Positions 1 to 11,650 of a stretch of 64,000 nucleotides of DNA are shown here, piece after piece. The notes under the pieces are model-generated. The model was not told the DNA's origin. It saw only the letters and a program-made list of their open reading frames with translations, and made no database searches. Position 1 is the first letter of the stretch; every line of letters begins with the position of its first letter. This DNA is from Rallus limicola (taxonomy: Eukaryota > Chordata > Aves > Gruiformes > Rallidae): the NCBI GenBank assembly GCA_022605955.1, contig JAKCOZ010000007.1:37612991-37676990 (forward strand), written 5' to 3'. Both the position numbers and the translations under genes were made by a program.

Positions 1-1299
1 AACATCCTATAAATTAACATCCAGCGAGTATGGAAAATATAGAGTAGCAAGTAATGTTTCTTAACCTTATTTCAAAAATTCTGAAGGACAGTTCTTCCCT
101 AGCTTTCCAGTGACTGAGAAAATACATAAGGAAAACTAATAGGCAGTTTTGTTTCTTTGCTCGTAAAAAGCTTTGTATTGATAGATTCTCAACTTTATAT
201 TGTATCCTTGCTCTGTTCGATAACACTCATTTGGTCAATTTATCACTGAAATTAATGGCCTAGATAGAAGAGAAAAAGGAACTGCAAAAGAAATGCATTC
301 CACAGTGGAAAGAAGATGCCGTTTCAAGTCACTGAAAGCATGAAATATACTGACTTCCTTTAGGAGGTTTCTTAACAGTTTTTATGCTGTAAAACAAAGT
401 TCAAAACATTATTTTTGTGACAGAACAAAATATATTTGAGCTGCAAAATTTCTAATAGTCATGTAAAAACTAATACAAGTAAATGATCTCTAATTTGATG
501 TCTCTAACCACCAATAAGAGCATCACTACAATGGATCAGTTACAAGAACCATCATTTTCTGTTATCTTGTTTTTGAGTATGATGAGTTCCACCTTTTTCA
601 ATAGGAAATTTTTGGCATTTTTCACAAGAGGAATATGAATTTATATGACCCTGTAAGCACCATCAATTATTGTCCTTATATATTCAAAGACCTATGGAAT
701 AGATCTTTCTGGATCATACTTTATTTAAACTTTTTAATGATTTATTATTATTATCTGCCTCATGGATCCTTTGTTTCATTTTGTAAATAACTAGACTTTT
801 CAGTTTCTTCTTTCTAGAAAACTTTTGGATCAATTTTAGATACTGTTTTCTTTTGAGATCACTCTAATTATGAAATATAACATAAATGTTTTCTTCTTAA
901 TCACAGCACTGTAAAAAAAGTGGGCTATTGAACATCTGAACAATTCTTATAGCATCATGCTTGCTGGTGACAAGAAATTCACCTAAGTGAAAGGAAAATA
1001 AATACTGAATCTGCAAGTACAGTTGGGTGAACTGGATTATCTAGATTAGGCCCGTTAAAAAATGTTAATGTATCATACAAGTTATAAGACAAGTACATTA
1101 CTATAAGACCCCTTATTCATCTAGTGTTTATGCATGAGGGAGTGTTCACCATTTAAAGCAGTTTCTTGAAAAAGGATCCCAGATATTATACTCAATGTAT
1201 ATTAATGTGACATGATTATTTTGAGTGCTGAGCATTCCAAATGTATGCAGATTTCTGTGTTATTGTTTATTTATAATGTTAGATCCAGAAAGGGCTCTG
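1..1299. other. AT-rich unique intergenic DNA
   Basis: No repeat family, RNA gene or plausible coding frame is recognised. The stretch is AT-rich with short homopolymer runs only. The single open frame near the left edge (70 codons, minus strand) has no recognisable motif and is of chance length. Confidence 0.6.
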
Positions 1300-1595
1300 T
1301 GGTGGATAAGGGCCAAACTCCCACCCAGTTGCTCTCTCATTCCCTTCCTCAAGAGAACAGAGAGAAATAGGATGAAATAGCTTGTGAGTCAAGATAAAGA
1401 CAAGGACATAATTTACCAGTTATTATCACAAGCAAGAAAAACTTGACTTTGGGAAAATTAATTCAATTTATTGACAATGAAAACAGATTCAGCTAGTAAG
1501 AAACAAACATTAAATAAAGTTCTCCCTCTACCTTTCCCAGGCCCACCTTAATTTCCTTTCTCTCAACAGGGAAGCGACTTACTAGTTATTATCAT
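1300..1595 (-). mobile_element. Old ERVL-like LTR fragment (3' part of the LTR, reversed)
   Basis: The order of short blocks matches the left parts of the better-preserved LTRs at 20.9, 23.5 and 36.5 kb. These blocks are a C-rich start, CTTCCTCAAGAGAACAG, then GTGAGTCAAGATAAAGACAAG, GGAAAATTAATTCAATTTATT, and a C-rich tail with TTTCCCAGGCCCACC. The strand is assigned because in the presumed sense orientation these blocks form the LTR end. The copy is diverged and lacks the rest of the LTR. The family name is by recognition only. Confidence 0.6.
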
Positions 1596-1599
1596 GTAA

Positions 1600-2229
1600 C
1601 TATCAAAACAGACCATTAACTGCAACTGAAAATTAATTGGATTTATAGCAAATCAAACACTTGCTTTCCTCAAAAATGAGTGATTTATTCACATGTAAAC
1701 AATGAAATTAAAACTGAAAAAAGTAGGGATGACTGAGATTTTAATCAGCGGTCTAAGGAAGTCACTATCTTTGTCTTTCACCATAAATAGCCTCAGCTAA
1801 CCTGTTTTGCTCTTAGAGTTTCCAAAAAGGTTTTCAGTTGAAACTGTCTATTCTTTTCTGTTCAACTTCTCTACTTCTAATTGCTTCTATGACCCAGAGG
1901 CCTTGTCAGTTCACATCGTACACTGGAGCTATGTTACTGTTATGCTAGTACAGGGAATTCTTGATGTTTTAACAGTACTCTCAAAAATAAATGTATTATC
2001 AACAGCCGTAAGAAAGTGGCTGTTCTAAGGCTGGCCTGTGATACCAATCTTCCATATAGTCCCAGTCTCTGTGTATATAGATATATACATGCAATGTGGC
2101 TCTCTGATTTTAGCATAAGTACATTGTTCTGTCACTGGACTTCTGGGTCTGTCTTCCCACAGCAGTTATTAATTTAATGTAGAAAAAAATGTTAACAGCT
2201 GTTGCCATAATATTGTTAAGTGATGTAAG
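1600..2229. other. Unique AT-rich spacer
   Basis: No recognised element. A 73-codon plus-strand open frame at 1807-2028 has no motif and no neighbouring gene, so it is treated as chance. Confidence 0.5.
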
Positions 2230-2945
2230 AAATTTGATCACCTCCTCCAGATGCTCTAGCCCCGGTCCCTGCTGACCAGCCACTAGAGCTCAGCCTGGCA
2301 CCCAGGACCTGGGTTCTCTGCCCAGGCTGAGGGATTTGTCTGTCACTTTCCAAGTTGCAGTTTCACCCAGTAACGAAGCAGAGTACATGGCTGAGAGACA
2401 AATACACAGGACACTGACATGACTGATCACACAGATTCTCACAGAGAAGGCAATACCTTCAAGACTATCTATACAAAGGGCTGACATACAACAGAAACAC
2501 AGACATCCAGGTCTCTTCCTCATCTTTGTCTGGCAGAGACAGAAGATCACGAGTGGTGGTGTACGCATACGCCACTCCTCTTCCCCCTCCCCAGCTTCAT
2601 ACACATATTTGTGTGTGTGCAACGGCTTGAGCAACAGCTTAGCCCTTGTTTGTCCAGCACCCCTGCTTGGACTGCCTTAATTGCCCCACTGGTCTCCTAC
2701 TTGCAGGCTGGTCGATCCTGATGCTTGCTGCAGACATGCACACGTAACACACAGTTGTCCCTCATACATTACATGCTTGCTGTTTCTCCTGTGTATACCA
2801 GCATAGACCCTGCTGGTATACACAAGAAGCTTGAAGTTTGCTGGTGAATACATAGGAATACCACACACATCCCAATATGGGGGATGATGCCCCACCCCAG
2901 CAGCCAGCACCAGGCACATGGGTGCCTGCTCCAAATACTCCCCTT
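2230..2945. repeat. Unidentified GC-richer island, possibly an unrecognised repeat or LTR
   Basis: About 700 bp are clearly richer in G+C than the flanks, and both edges are abrupt. Everywhere else in this window such a rise coincides with a transposable element. It carries minus-strand open frames of 114 and 85 codons (2290-2634 and 2677-2934) without recognisable domains. It also holds a perfect 14-bp inverted repeat at 2790-2824. I do not recognise the family. It could be a retroviral LTR, a DNA transposon or a conserved regulatory element. Confidence 0.4.
2790..2824. repeat. Perfect 14-bp inverted repeat with 7-nt loop
   Basis: TGTGTATACCAGCA (2790-2803) is followed by the loop TAGACCC (2804-2810) and by its exact reverse complement TGCTGGTATACACA (2811-2824). 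It sits inside the unidentified GC-richer island. Neither strand has a trailing T-run that would suggest a Pol III transcript end. Confidence 0.9.
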
Positions 2946-4794
2946 CTACATACCTTTACAAAACCAGTTATTTAATAGCGGTTTTGAACCTATGTAAAAC
3001 TGCTAAATGAGGGTTCAAAAATATGTTGTGCTAGGGACAGCTCACATTCTTAATGAAGTTTTAATCCCAGCCTTCATGATTTTACAGTTTAGCATTGTAA
3101 GAAGAGAAAAAATAGAGAAATCCAGGGAACAAAGCAATCCGAGGTAACAAAAGAAAACAAAACAAAAACTTGATACAATAAACAGAGATCATAGTGCATC
3201 AGCTGTATAAATTAAGCCAAGTGTAGAAGTACCAGGGAACATTAAAGAATAATTTGTATCTGTGCCCTTCCTGTGGAAGGCAGATTTGAGACTGATTTAA
3301 GACTGGTACTAAAGCAAAAGAACAATAAGCATGCTTTTTGAAATAAAGAAATCAATCATACTTTGAACTCAATGTGTTTATACATTTGTAGCTCTGTTAC
3401 ATTGGTAACATCTGAAATTAGTTTCCAATTTAATGAAACTCAAAGAATATTGTCTTTCCTCAAAATCTCTAATAAACCATACTGAAGCCCTGTGATAATT
3501 TAATTGCTTGATTATATTGCTAATTACATCACATACCAACTATGAACCTTACGTTGTATAATTGACAATTCACTGATAATAATCTGTGGTATGAGTTAGA
3601 TGTCTGAGCTTCTTTGTAAATACTCATTACAAGATTTTCCTTCTCCTAAGGAGCTGATAATAACAGCCACCTTGACCCGAAGTACAGAATTTCATTCTCA
3701 TCTACTGCTCCCATAAACACAGAAGGGAATTTTGATCAGCTTCCCAAAGGAGAAATTAAAGACAAGTCACTTAATTACATCATACTTTCATCCTGGATTA
3801 TTTCAAGAAAACCCTTGTAAGATACTCCACTAAATTTCATGTAGACCTAACTTAAATTGCATAATGCAAGAGGCCAACAGTCATAATATTCAATTATCAG
3901 GAACATGTATAAGCTGTGACAGTGACAGACATTAAAATCATTGCAGTAGAGAGCCATTGGCAGTGGTTGATTAACTTTTAAAAAAGCTGCTTGAATAATT
4001 AATTGGTTTCTATTCTCCACATACTTAGTGGGCAAATTGTCAGTACCCAGATGCATATCAAATGATATATGCATCTCATTAAAAAAACTTAAAAGTTCAT
4101 TCCTTTACTAGCAAAAGGGAAGATTCTTTAATTTAAATGAACAAACCTCTCTACCCAAACATCAACCAACATCCAAATCTAAGCACAACCATTTGTGAAA
4201 TTCAAAACATGCCTTAACATCCCTCTCTACTGTACTACTTATATTTACTCACATTTTGTCTTTTACCTCTCTGTCTTTCCTCTGTAATCCTGTCTTCCCT
4301 GAATTTAATGGCAAACATTTAATGGTTGTCAAAGGTGGTTTTGTGTATAACTAAATATGCCTAAACAAGTTGCTACACAAATGTAGAAACTGATCCTACC
4401 TCAATTTAAGCTCTGTTTTGAAAATGGATAAAATGATCATAACAGAAGGCATTATTCATTCATCCTTTTTTCTGATCTCCTCCCACACCCTGTTTAAAAA
4501 TCTCTGAATGATGTCATCCAGCTACATATGCAATTGGTCAACTGTTTATCAAGATATTGATCAGAAATAATGAGTTTATTTCACCTAACTGCAAACAGCT
4601 ACAATCTAGGCATCTACATCTGAACTAGTGAATATAGGTTCCCTTTACAGTTAAGGGGCATTTTGAAAGTTAGTCAACTGCTTATTTTAAGCATTTACTT
4701 TAGAATAGAGTTTTAGTTTAGGCTTCAGTAGGCCTTTACTTGTTCTGATAAGAGTGTAAATAACTCACTTGAGAAGATATACAAGAATTATTTA
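2946..4794. other. Unique AT-rich intergenic DNA
   Basis: Nothing recognisable: no CR1 or LTR ends and no coding frame with motifs. A 75-codon minus-strand frame at 3847-4074 has no recognisable features. Confidence 0.55.
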
Positions 4795-5135
4795 AAAATA
4801 CTGCGTCCTGGTTCCCTTTCGATGCCATGTTCTTTGGCCCAGGCATCTATGAGATTATTCTGGACATGAGTTCCATTGTACAACTCAATTCTTTCTGGAG
4901 TGCCATGCTGCCAGAGGACTTGCTTCTAAAGAGCCAGGACGGTGTTCCAGGCAGTGGCATGGGGCACAGGATATGTTTCTAGCAAGCCAGTGGTTGATTC
5001 TACCATTGTGAGCAAATACCACTTGCCCTGGCACGTCTATGGGAGAGTTATATAATCAATTTGCTAAGCCTCTCCATATTTGCATTTCAGCCATCATCCT
5101 CCATACCACAGAGGCTTTAACCACTTTTTATGGGG
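4795..5135 (-). pseudogene. Endogenous retrovirus integrase (pol) remnant, ERVL-like
   Basis: On the minus strand, codons read from about 5130 down to 4800 give a retroviral integrase core. The visible stretches are KYGEA, then MVESTTGLLETYPVPHATAW, then HGTPERIELYNGTHVQ and a downstream WAKEHGIE block. This is the central rve domain, which catalyses strand transfer during proviral integration. The copy is dead. There are several in-frame stops, one just after the PHATAW block. The second catalytic Asp position, normally in a DNG tripeptide, reads YNG. No flanking LTR of the same element is recognised. ERVL-like is a family-level guess. Confidence 0.75.
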
Positions 5136-5139
5136 GAGT

Positions 5140-6059
5140 GGTGTCAGGTGGTGTGGAAAACAGCTGGGGCTAACTCAGCTCAACTGTGCTGGCTGCTTGG
5201 GGACGTTAACACTGGCCTAGCCTATTATCATATTTGTGAATGTTCCATTATTTTAAAATCCAAAATGATATAAAAAGATATGTAAATAAAAATGAAGGCA
5301 TATAGAGTAATTTTCAAATATATACACAAGTGTTTTTCCATAAGGTACTAAAAATGCTGAAGAAAAAATGAAGTTGATACAGAAAACTGGTTTTGAAGTT
5401 TGAGGAGGTCTTGTATAATCAATCAGGATATATGGTCCAAAATTAAAAATGTATTATAAGTATTTATTTGATAATAGGATAGATCTGGTTCTGATCAGGG
5501 CTTCTTTAACAACGCTTCTTCAACTTAATTTCATTTTTCAGAAAAAAACAAAATACATATTTGTTGCTCTTTGTTCCATTCATGGCACATTTGAGCAAAA
5601 TCAGAACTGGCATCACTAGATGAGTAATCAAACAGGTGGCATCCAAACTAGTTTTTGATGTGTACCAAGAGAAGACATGATGCAGCTGGCAGATTATTTT
5701 GCATGCCAAATAAGTCTGATAAAGAAAATCAATCCTTTCAAAACAAAAACAAGAAGAAAAAAACCAAACAGATGAAAAAAAAAGGGAAAAAAAAATCCAA
5801 AAACCATGGAGCAGTTTTGAAAACAGAGGAAGCTTTGTGGTTGGATATTACAAGAATCCCATCGCTCTTGGCTAAACTTTTTGAATATTACTCATGAGAA
5901 ATAGCACAGTTCCTATCTTGGGAAGTCTGTGTCTATGAACTTTGAGGAATTGCAAGATTTTATGGCTTAGAGCATTCTCCACTGCCTTTTAGACATCATT
6001 ATGTCTCTGACTTTCCAGAGTAATTCAGCCAACAGTAAAGAATAAAGAAATATAGGATA
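5140..6059. other. Unique AT-rich spacer with an A-rich patch
   Basis: No element is recognised. Around 5743-5815 the plus strand is A-rich (runs of AAAAAC, AAAAG and poly-A), giving a lysine-rich 80-codon frame that is a composition artefact. The 5' edge of the CR1 element begins near 6060. Confidence 0.5.
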
Positions 6060-6094
6060 GGATACTACAGATAGAGGATGCAGCAGGGACATTA

Positions 6095-6475
6095 GTGACA
6101 AAGGATGAGGACAAGGCAGAGGTACTGAATTCCTTCTTTGCCTCAGTCTTTAATAGTAAGGTGAGATGTTCCCTGGGTATTCAGTCTCACAAGCCAGAAG
6201 ACAGGGGGGGAGAGCAACGCAAAACTCCCATGATCCAGAAGGAAAGGTTTAGAAACCTGCTAGTCCAATTAGACATTCACAAGTCTATGGGGCCAGACAG
6301 GTTCCACCTGAGGGTATTGAGGGAACTGGCGGATGTGCTTGCTAAACTCTTTTCCAGCATCTACCAGCAGTCCTGTGGACTAGGGAAGTTCAGTTCTACT
6401 GGAGGCTGGCAGATGTTACACCCATTTACAAGGGTTGGAAGGAGGATCCAGGGAACTATAGGCCTGTCTGTCTAA
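6095..6475 (+). pseudogene. CR1 ORF2 fragment: N-terminal part of the reverse transcriptase
   Basis: A 126-codon open piece of CR1 ORF2. Near its start it reads KAEVLNSFFASVFNSK, and around residues 60-95 it reads SMGPDRFHLRVLRELADVLAK. Both are characteristic of the linker and RT fingers of CR1-clade ORF2. The frame is lost after about residue 105. The VVYLDFSKA block that carries the first catalytic Asp (motif A) follows downstream near 6657-6683, in a degraded context. Confidence 0.85.
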
Positions 6476-6789
6476 CCTCGGTGCTGTGCAAGATCATGGA
6501 GAGGGTCATCTTGAGTGCTGTCAAACAGCCCACATATGACAACCAGGTGATCAGGCGCAGTCAACATGGGTTCACGAAAGGCAGGTCCTGCCAAACTGAC
6601 CTGACATCACCTTCAATGACAAAGTGACCCGCTTAGTGGATGAGGGAAAGGCTGTGGATGTAGTGTACTTGGACTTCAGCAAAGCTGAATAATAATAGCA
6701 TTTTGACTGAGAAACTGGCTGCCACTGGCCTAGAGAAGTGGGCCCTCTGCTGGGTAAAAAACTGGCTGGATGGCCGGGCCCATTGAATT

Positions 6790-6993
6790 GTGGTAAATGG
6801 AGCTGAATTCACAAGTGGCATTACCCAGGGCTCAGTCTTGGGTTCAGTTCTGATCAATATCTTTATCAATGACCTGGATGAAGAGATTGAGTGTTCCCTC
6901 AGTAAATTTGTGGATGGAACTAAGCTGAAAGGAAGTGTCAATCTGCCTGAGGGTAGGGAGGCTCTTCAGAGGGATCTGAACAAACTGGACTGA
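6790..6993 (+). pseudogene. CR1 ORF2 fragment: reverse-transcriptase palm with mutated catalytic box
   Basis: This 67-codon piece reads [12 protein letters not shown], then NIFINDLDE, then [15 protein letters not shown], which are RT motifs B and C. The catalytic box is normally an aromatic residue, any residue, then Asp-Asp. Here it reads FVDG, so the second Asp is lost. It is out of frame with the upstream 6095-6475 piece. Further C-terminal ORF2 blocks follow to about 7580 in shifting frames. Confidence 0.85.
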
Positions 6994-7759
6994 TGATGGG
7001 CTGAGATCAACAGGATGAGTTTCAACAAGGCCAAGTGCAGAGTCCTGCACTTGGGACATAACAACCTCATGCAGCGATACAGGCTTGGGGGAGACTGTCT
7101 AGAAAGTTGCCTGACAAAGAAGGACCTGGGGTTGTTGGTTGACTGACTGCCAATTGAATATGAGCCAGTAGTGTGCCCAGGTGGCCAAGAAGGCTAAAGG
7201 CATCTTGGCATGTATCAAAAACAGTGTGGCCAGCAGGTCCAGAGAAGCATTTGTCCCCTGTACAAGCTTGCACCTTAAACACTGTGTTCAATTTTGGGCC
7301 TCTACTACAAGAAAGACATCAAGGTTCTGGAATGTGTCCAGAGAAGGGCAAAAAGGCTGGTGAAGGGGCTGGAGAGCAAACCTTTTGAGAAGTGACTGAG
7401 GGAACTGTGGTTGTGTAGCCTGGAGAAGAAGAGGCTGACGGGAAAACTTATCACCACCTAGAATTACCTGAAAGGCAGCTGTAGATAGGTGGTGTTGGTC
7501 TCTTTCTTTGCCCAAGTGACAGGTGATAGGACTCAAGTTGCACCAGAGCAGGTTCAGATTTGATATTAAGGAAAAATTCTTCACCTAAAGGGTTATTGGG
7601 CATTGGAACAGCTGGCTGAATCACCATCCCTGGATGTATTTAAAAGATGGGTATACAAGGTGCTTAGGTTATGGTTTAATAGAGGACAAGCTGTACTACA
7701 TTGCTAGACTCAATGATCTAAAAGGTATTTTCCAACCTAGTGATTCTGTGATTCTGTGA

Positions 7760-8497
7760 AATATGGAGGATAGAGCAATACTTACATGAAAGATCTAGAA
7801 TAAATCTATTAGGAAGGAAAACAGTCCATCTGTAATCTGTTTTCAGAATGACAATCCCAATACCTTGAAGAAAAAAATATATTAACTTTTGTCTTTTTAT
7901 AACTTTTCTATATAAACTTGAGATAAAAGTGACATCACATGGAGGAAAATTCCTGTCCTATACTTTGTGTTATGTTTTTCACAAAGAAAAATAGTTAATC
8001 TAGAGATCAATCTTCCTCCACAATCCATTACTGTAAGGAAAGGCATCTTCAAAGTGTCATGAAAAATGAAAAGAATTTTTAACTTTGCTTGAGATCTCTG
8101 AGGATTTGGTTAGAATTGAAATACAAATATCTTCACAAAAAACAAATTGAAAGTAACATTAAGATGACAGCTCTTTTGAGGTTTATCTTGCTTTTGAAAT
8201 TGCTAAATAATATGGCAAAAAAAATCAAATTTTTAAAAAATTCCAAAATTCTATTTTTAAAACCACACACACAAACATGTTTTCCTTTCAAAGTAGAACT
8301 CTAAATAAATAATATGCGTGCATATGCATTTTTAACTTTTAAAGTTATTACTAAAAATAAAATTTTCTTAAAACTTACTTATCAACTTTTCATTTACTTC
8401 AATCTAAATTTCAGCCACAAAATATAAATAGTAATAATAATTATATAAACTGTATTTCTTTTTATGATTTAAAGTGTTTTTCTTTGAAAGAAATATT
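7760..8497. other. Unique AT-rich spacer
   Basis: No recognised element. The 71-codon plus-strand frame at 8089-8304 is lysine-rich, without motifs. Confidence 0.5.
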
Positions 8498-8548
8498 AAC
8501 AATTTAAAATGTTTTAAGGGTCTTTTCCAAATTAAATGATTCTATGAC
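8498..8548 (+). mobile_element. Possible CR1 3'-end relic
   Basis: AGGGTCTTTTCCAAATTAAA followed by TGATTCTATGA resembles the last ~40 bp of a CR1 with a single terminal octamer. No further CR1 body is recognisable upstream, so this is either a very short truncated insertion or chance similarity. Confidence 0.4.
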
Positions 8549-8848
8549 ACTCTGATTTTAGTAGTTTTGTGCATTTCCTTTGCACAGTTATTAATCAACC
8601 AGTAAAGTACAAAGCAATGGGCATCCAGACTTGGTATTTGATGCATTGCTTAAAAACAGATTTTCTAAATATAAACCAAATGTTTCACAAAACCGGTATT
8701 TCAGCACTGAAATACAACCATTTGCATGGAACAGTTACTATCAGCATGTCAGTCTTGTATCTGAAAATAGTGTCATTAAAGTGACGACTTTAGGTGATAT
8801 TAGGAAAAGCAAATGCTATAAAAATACTTTGGATGGGAGGGATTTATG

Positions 8849-8968
8849 TGGTTTTGTTTTGCTTTTTTGGTGTTTTTTGTGTTGTGGTTTTGTTTTTGTT
8901 TTTGTTTTTGTTTTTTTATAGGGTGTGGGTTTTGTTTTGCTTTGTTTTGTTGGTTTTGGGGTTTTTGT
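8849..8968 (+). repeat. T/G-rich simple repeat, (TTTTTG)n-like
   Basis: Alternating TTTTG and TTTTTG units and imperfect GT-rich stretches form the low-complexity tract. The 96-codon frame running into it, rich in F and V, is a composition artefact. Confidence 0.85.
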
Positions 8969-8969
8969 A

Positions 8970-11354
8970 AAAAGCACTGTCAACTGCTGAAATACCCAGG
9001 GACATGAAGAGGTTGTTTGACACCTTGCATACTGATCAAGAAGTCAAACAATGAATTCTTTAATATAGAAACTGTTATACACAACACATCTAACAGCACA
9101 TATTCTTTTATTTTGCTTTCTTTTTATTGTTGCAAATTGTGTTTGTGTAGAATGTCACATTCCACATGATATTTATTGTTCAATATTCTTAAGTATCACA
9201 CTGAGTGCCTTTAAATCTAAGGGAACACAAGTAACTTGCTTCTTCCTTTATTGGTACTCTGGAGGCAAAATGTTTTAGAGGGTAGTTTTGGCTACCATCT
9301 TATTATATTAATTTGAAACTGTTCAGGAGATTCTCTTCATTGCATTGTTTTGTGGGTGGTCCTTTACCTTCTTTGGGTAGTACCACAAAAGCTTTCAGGA
9401 GCTTTCCAATGTTTGAAAGTGTCTTAGGTGCCTAGATATAAAACACTTGAATGGATCAATGCTAATAGGACCTAAAGATCTACTTCATTTTTGGTCCACA
9501 TTACATGCATTGTCTGATTACATTATTTAGAATTCATGTCCATGTAATAGATCACTTTCTTGTGAGGATTCAGACCACTGAAGGCAAGGGTGGAATTGTT
9601 TTAATGGTGTGTAGACAATCCAGACATATTAGTTACTAGACAAATGAGAAGGTTTTGGTCTCAAAAGTCTGCATATAAATTAGTAAGATAAGAAAATAAG
9701 TGAAAGGCTATTACTTGGGAGTTTGGCTTCCTGGGTTTTTTTGTTTGTTTGTTTGTTTTGTTTTGTTTTTGTTTTGTTAGTTTTTTCTTTTTCCTGCCCT
9801 CAAACATTAAGGGACAGAACAACAAAAAGGCATTTCAAAGATCTATTAAAAACATAGGGGGGAAATGCAGTTCAAATCCCCTGGATCCTACATTTGCACA
9901 AATCCTACATATCCTGAACTTTCACATAGTTTTTAACCACATATAGATTTGTACACCAATATGGAATAAAGCAGAAGTCTAGTTTACATTTTATAGCAAG
10001 ACCAGGGATTGCATCCACAAGGCCTAGCACACATGAACTGAGAATCTATAGGATATAGCCTACGGTTCACCTCTTTAAATTTCATGCTTAAAAACATCAC
10101 TGAGATACCAGGTCACAACTAAGAACTGGGAACAGAGAGTAGAAACCATTTCACCTAACTTCTACCATGTGAAAATCAGATGCCTGGTTCAGGTATGTTC
10201 TTTCCCTAGAGGTATGAAATACAGCCTCATTAGAAGAGTGTCTCCCTCTGGATGTAACAACTCTCTGAAACATCTTAGGTTAGATATCCAAGTTATGACT
10301 GCAGTGAGATGACGTGAATCCCATCCCAAAAGTGGAAAGAGACAGGTTCCTTAAACAGGCCTTACCTGTAACTGAATGTATAATCTTCTAGTCCTTTCAG
10401 AGAAACCCATACCAGATTCATGTAAGTAATCTGTTTTGCTTTGTCCTGTGGGGCACTGAAATATTTAGATGCAGCATAGTGGTTAAGTGCACTACCACTG
10501 TGATAGTACACAGACCCAGAAAATGTGGCTAAGTCATCAATGGTGCATGAAGAACTTTTATTAATTTTGTAAGTGTCTCACTATCAGATAAAGGACTCCA
10601 GTGTGCTTTACAGAACTGTTGCCTTACTTTCTTGCCTTTAAACAAACATAATTCTCTGTTGTATCTTATTTTCACTTCACTTTTTTCAATATGTTCACAT
10701 TTCTGTATCGTTTCTGATTTCAACAGTAGAGCTTTCCTACATAGCAGAATCTTTGTTACTTGCTGATACATTCAGAACTTAGATACACCTGTATCAATTA
10801 AAACTAAACCATGAACATCAGCAGGGTTACTCTGAGAGCAACATGATGTCACTGTGGAGTCTACTGGTGCTTTACGTCTACAAATACAAGAACACACTTT
10901 GGTTGGATTGCAATTGCTTTTATGGGGAGCAAATAGATCTTGTTCTTTCTACTTAAACAGTGTAATAAAAATGGGATTATTAGGACTGTGTCAAGTTGTT
11001 ATGACAACCTGAATTTGGGCCCTGAAAAATTGTGTCTGGTTTCACTCAAGTATTAATAAAATCTTTCCAGCTAAAGAATGCTGCTTAAATTCTAGGTAGG
11101 TAAATCCTCTGAAGTGATGTGATAAAAAACACGTAGGAGTCATGATAATTGTGAATAGTAGAGACTCATTGCTCTGCTAAAGAACAGTAGAAGCCAGCAA
11201 CATTCAAGTTCAGCTTCTGCACTGGCTAAGTGATATATGAGGCCACAGTTCTGCTGGAGGCGGTTTGCTCAAATGGGATCTTTATTGCTGAAAATCCAGC
11301 CTTCATCCCACCTGACAAGTTTCAGGAAAAGTTAATACCCTCCCTCAACTGCTG
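8970..11354. other. Mostly unique intergenic DNA
   Basis: Apart from the (TTTG)n/(TTTTG)n tract at 9735-9779 and a weak SINE-like head at 10472-10492, nothing is recognised. No CR1 or LTR termini and no coding motifs were seen. Confidence 0.5.
9735..9779 (+). repeat. (TTTG)n / (TTTTG)n simple repeat
   Basis: A run of TTTG units passes into TTTTG units. The 65-codon frame at 9749-9946 starts inside it and has no other support. Confidence 0.9.
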
Positions 11355-11650
11355 TTTTGCAATGATCTGCTAGAAGCTGCCCTAGGTCTGACAGAGCCAA
11401 TACCAGCCAGCTCAAGGATAGACCCACTGTGGAACAGGCCAAGCCAATCAGCGATGGTGTTAGAACCTCTGGGATAACACACTTAAGGAAAACAAAACAA
11501 AACAAAACAAAACAAACAAAAAACACAAGAGGCTGTTTTTGGCTGAAAGGAGTGAGACACCAAGGTCAGTGAAGAAAGAGGGCGCGGAGGTTCTCCAGGC
11601 ACCAGAAGACAGTCCCCTGCAGCCTATGGAAGATGATGGGGAGCAAAGTT
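11355..11650 (+). mobile_element. ERVL-like LTR fragment (5' part, sense orientation)
   Basis: Block order matches the reverse complement of the right-hand parts of the LTRs at 23.5-24.6 and 36.5-37.7 kb. The blocks are TGCTAGAAGCTGCC, ACAGAGCCAATACCAGCCAG, CCAATCAGCGATGG, CCTCTGGGATAACA, an A-rich tract, GACACCAAGGTCAGTGAAG, then CCTGCAGCCTATGGAAG. The remainder of the LTR is missing, so it is a truncated copy. Confidence 0.75.
11487..11526 (+). repeat. (AAAAC)n simple repeat inside the LTR fragment
   Basis: Five or more AAAAC units and related units. The tract sits at the A-rich position present in the sibling LTRs, so it is probably an expansion within the LTR. Confidence 0.9.

Larger units (their letters stand above)
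6060..7759 (+). mobile_element. CR1 LINE, 5'-truncated, with reverse-transcriptase region and intact 3' end
   Basis: CR1 is the dominant avian non-LTR retrotransposon. This copy begins in ORF2 upstream of the reverse-transcriptase fingers and lacks the endonuclease. It runs through RT and the C-terminal region to the CR1 3' terminus, where GATTCTGTGATTCTGTGA shows two copies of the family octamer at 7742-7759. The preceding TTTCCAACCTAGT block is also typical. The coding part is interrupted by several frameshifts and stops. It is the longest single CR1 copy in the window. Confidence 0.93.

Noticed and set aside
2290..2934. 114- and 85-codon minus-strand frames as possible genes
   Set aside because: Different frames, no motif, and located in a probable repeat. 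GC-richness explains their length.
5655..5897. Lysine-rich 80-codon frame resembling a basic nuclear protein
   Set aside because: The lysines come from a poly-A-rich tract (AAA/AAG codons). There is no conserved element.
7067..7584. Minus-strand frames of 74 and 98 codons and plus-strand 60-71-codon frames
   Set aside because: All overlap the C-terminal ORF2 and 3' region of the CR1 at 6060-7759 and are shadows or frameshifted pieces of it.
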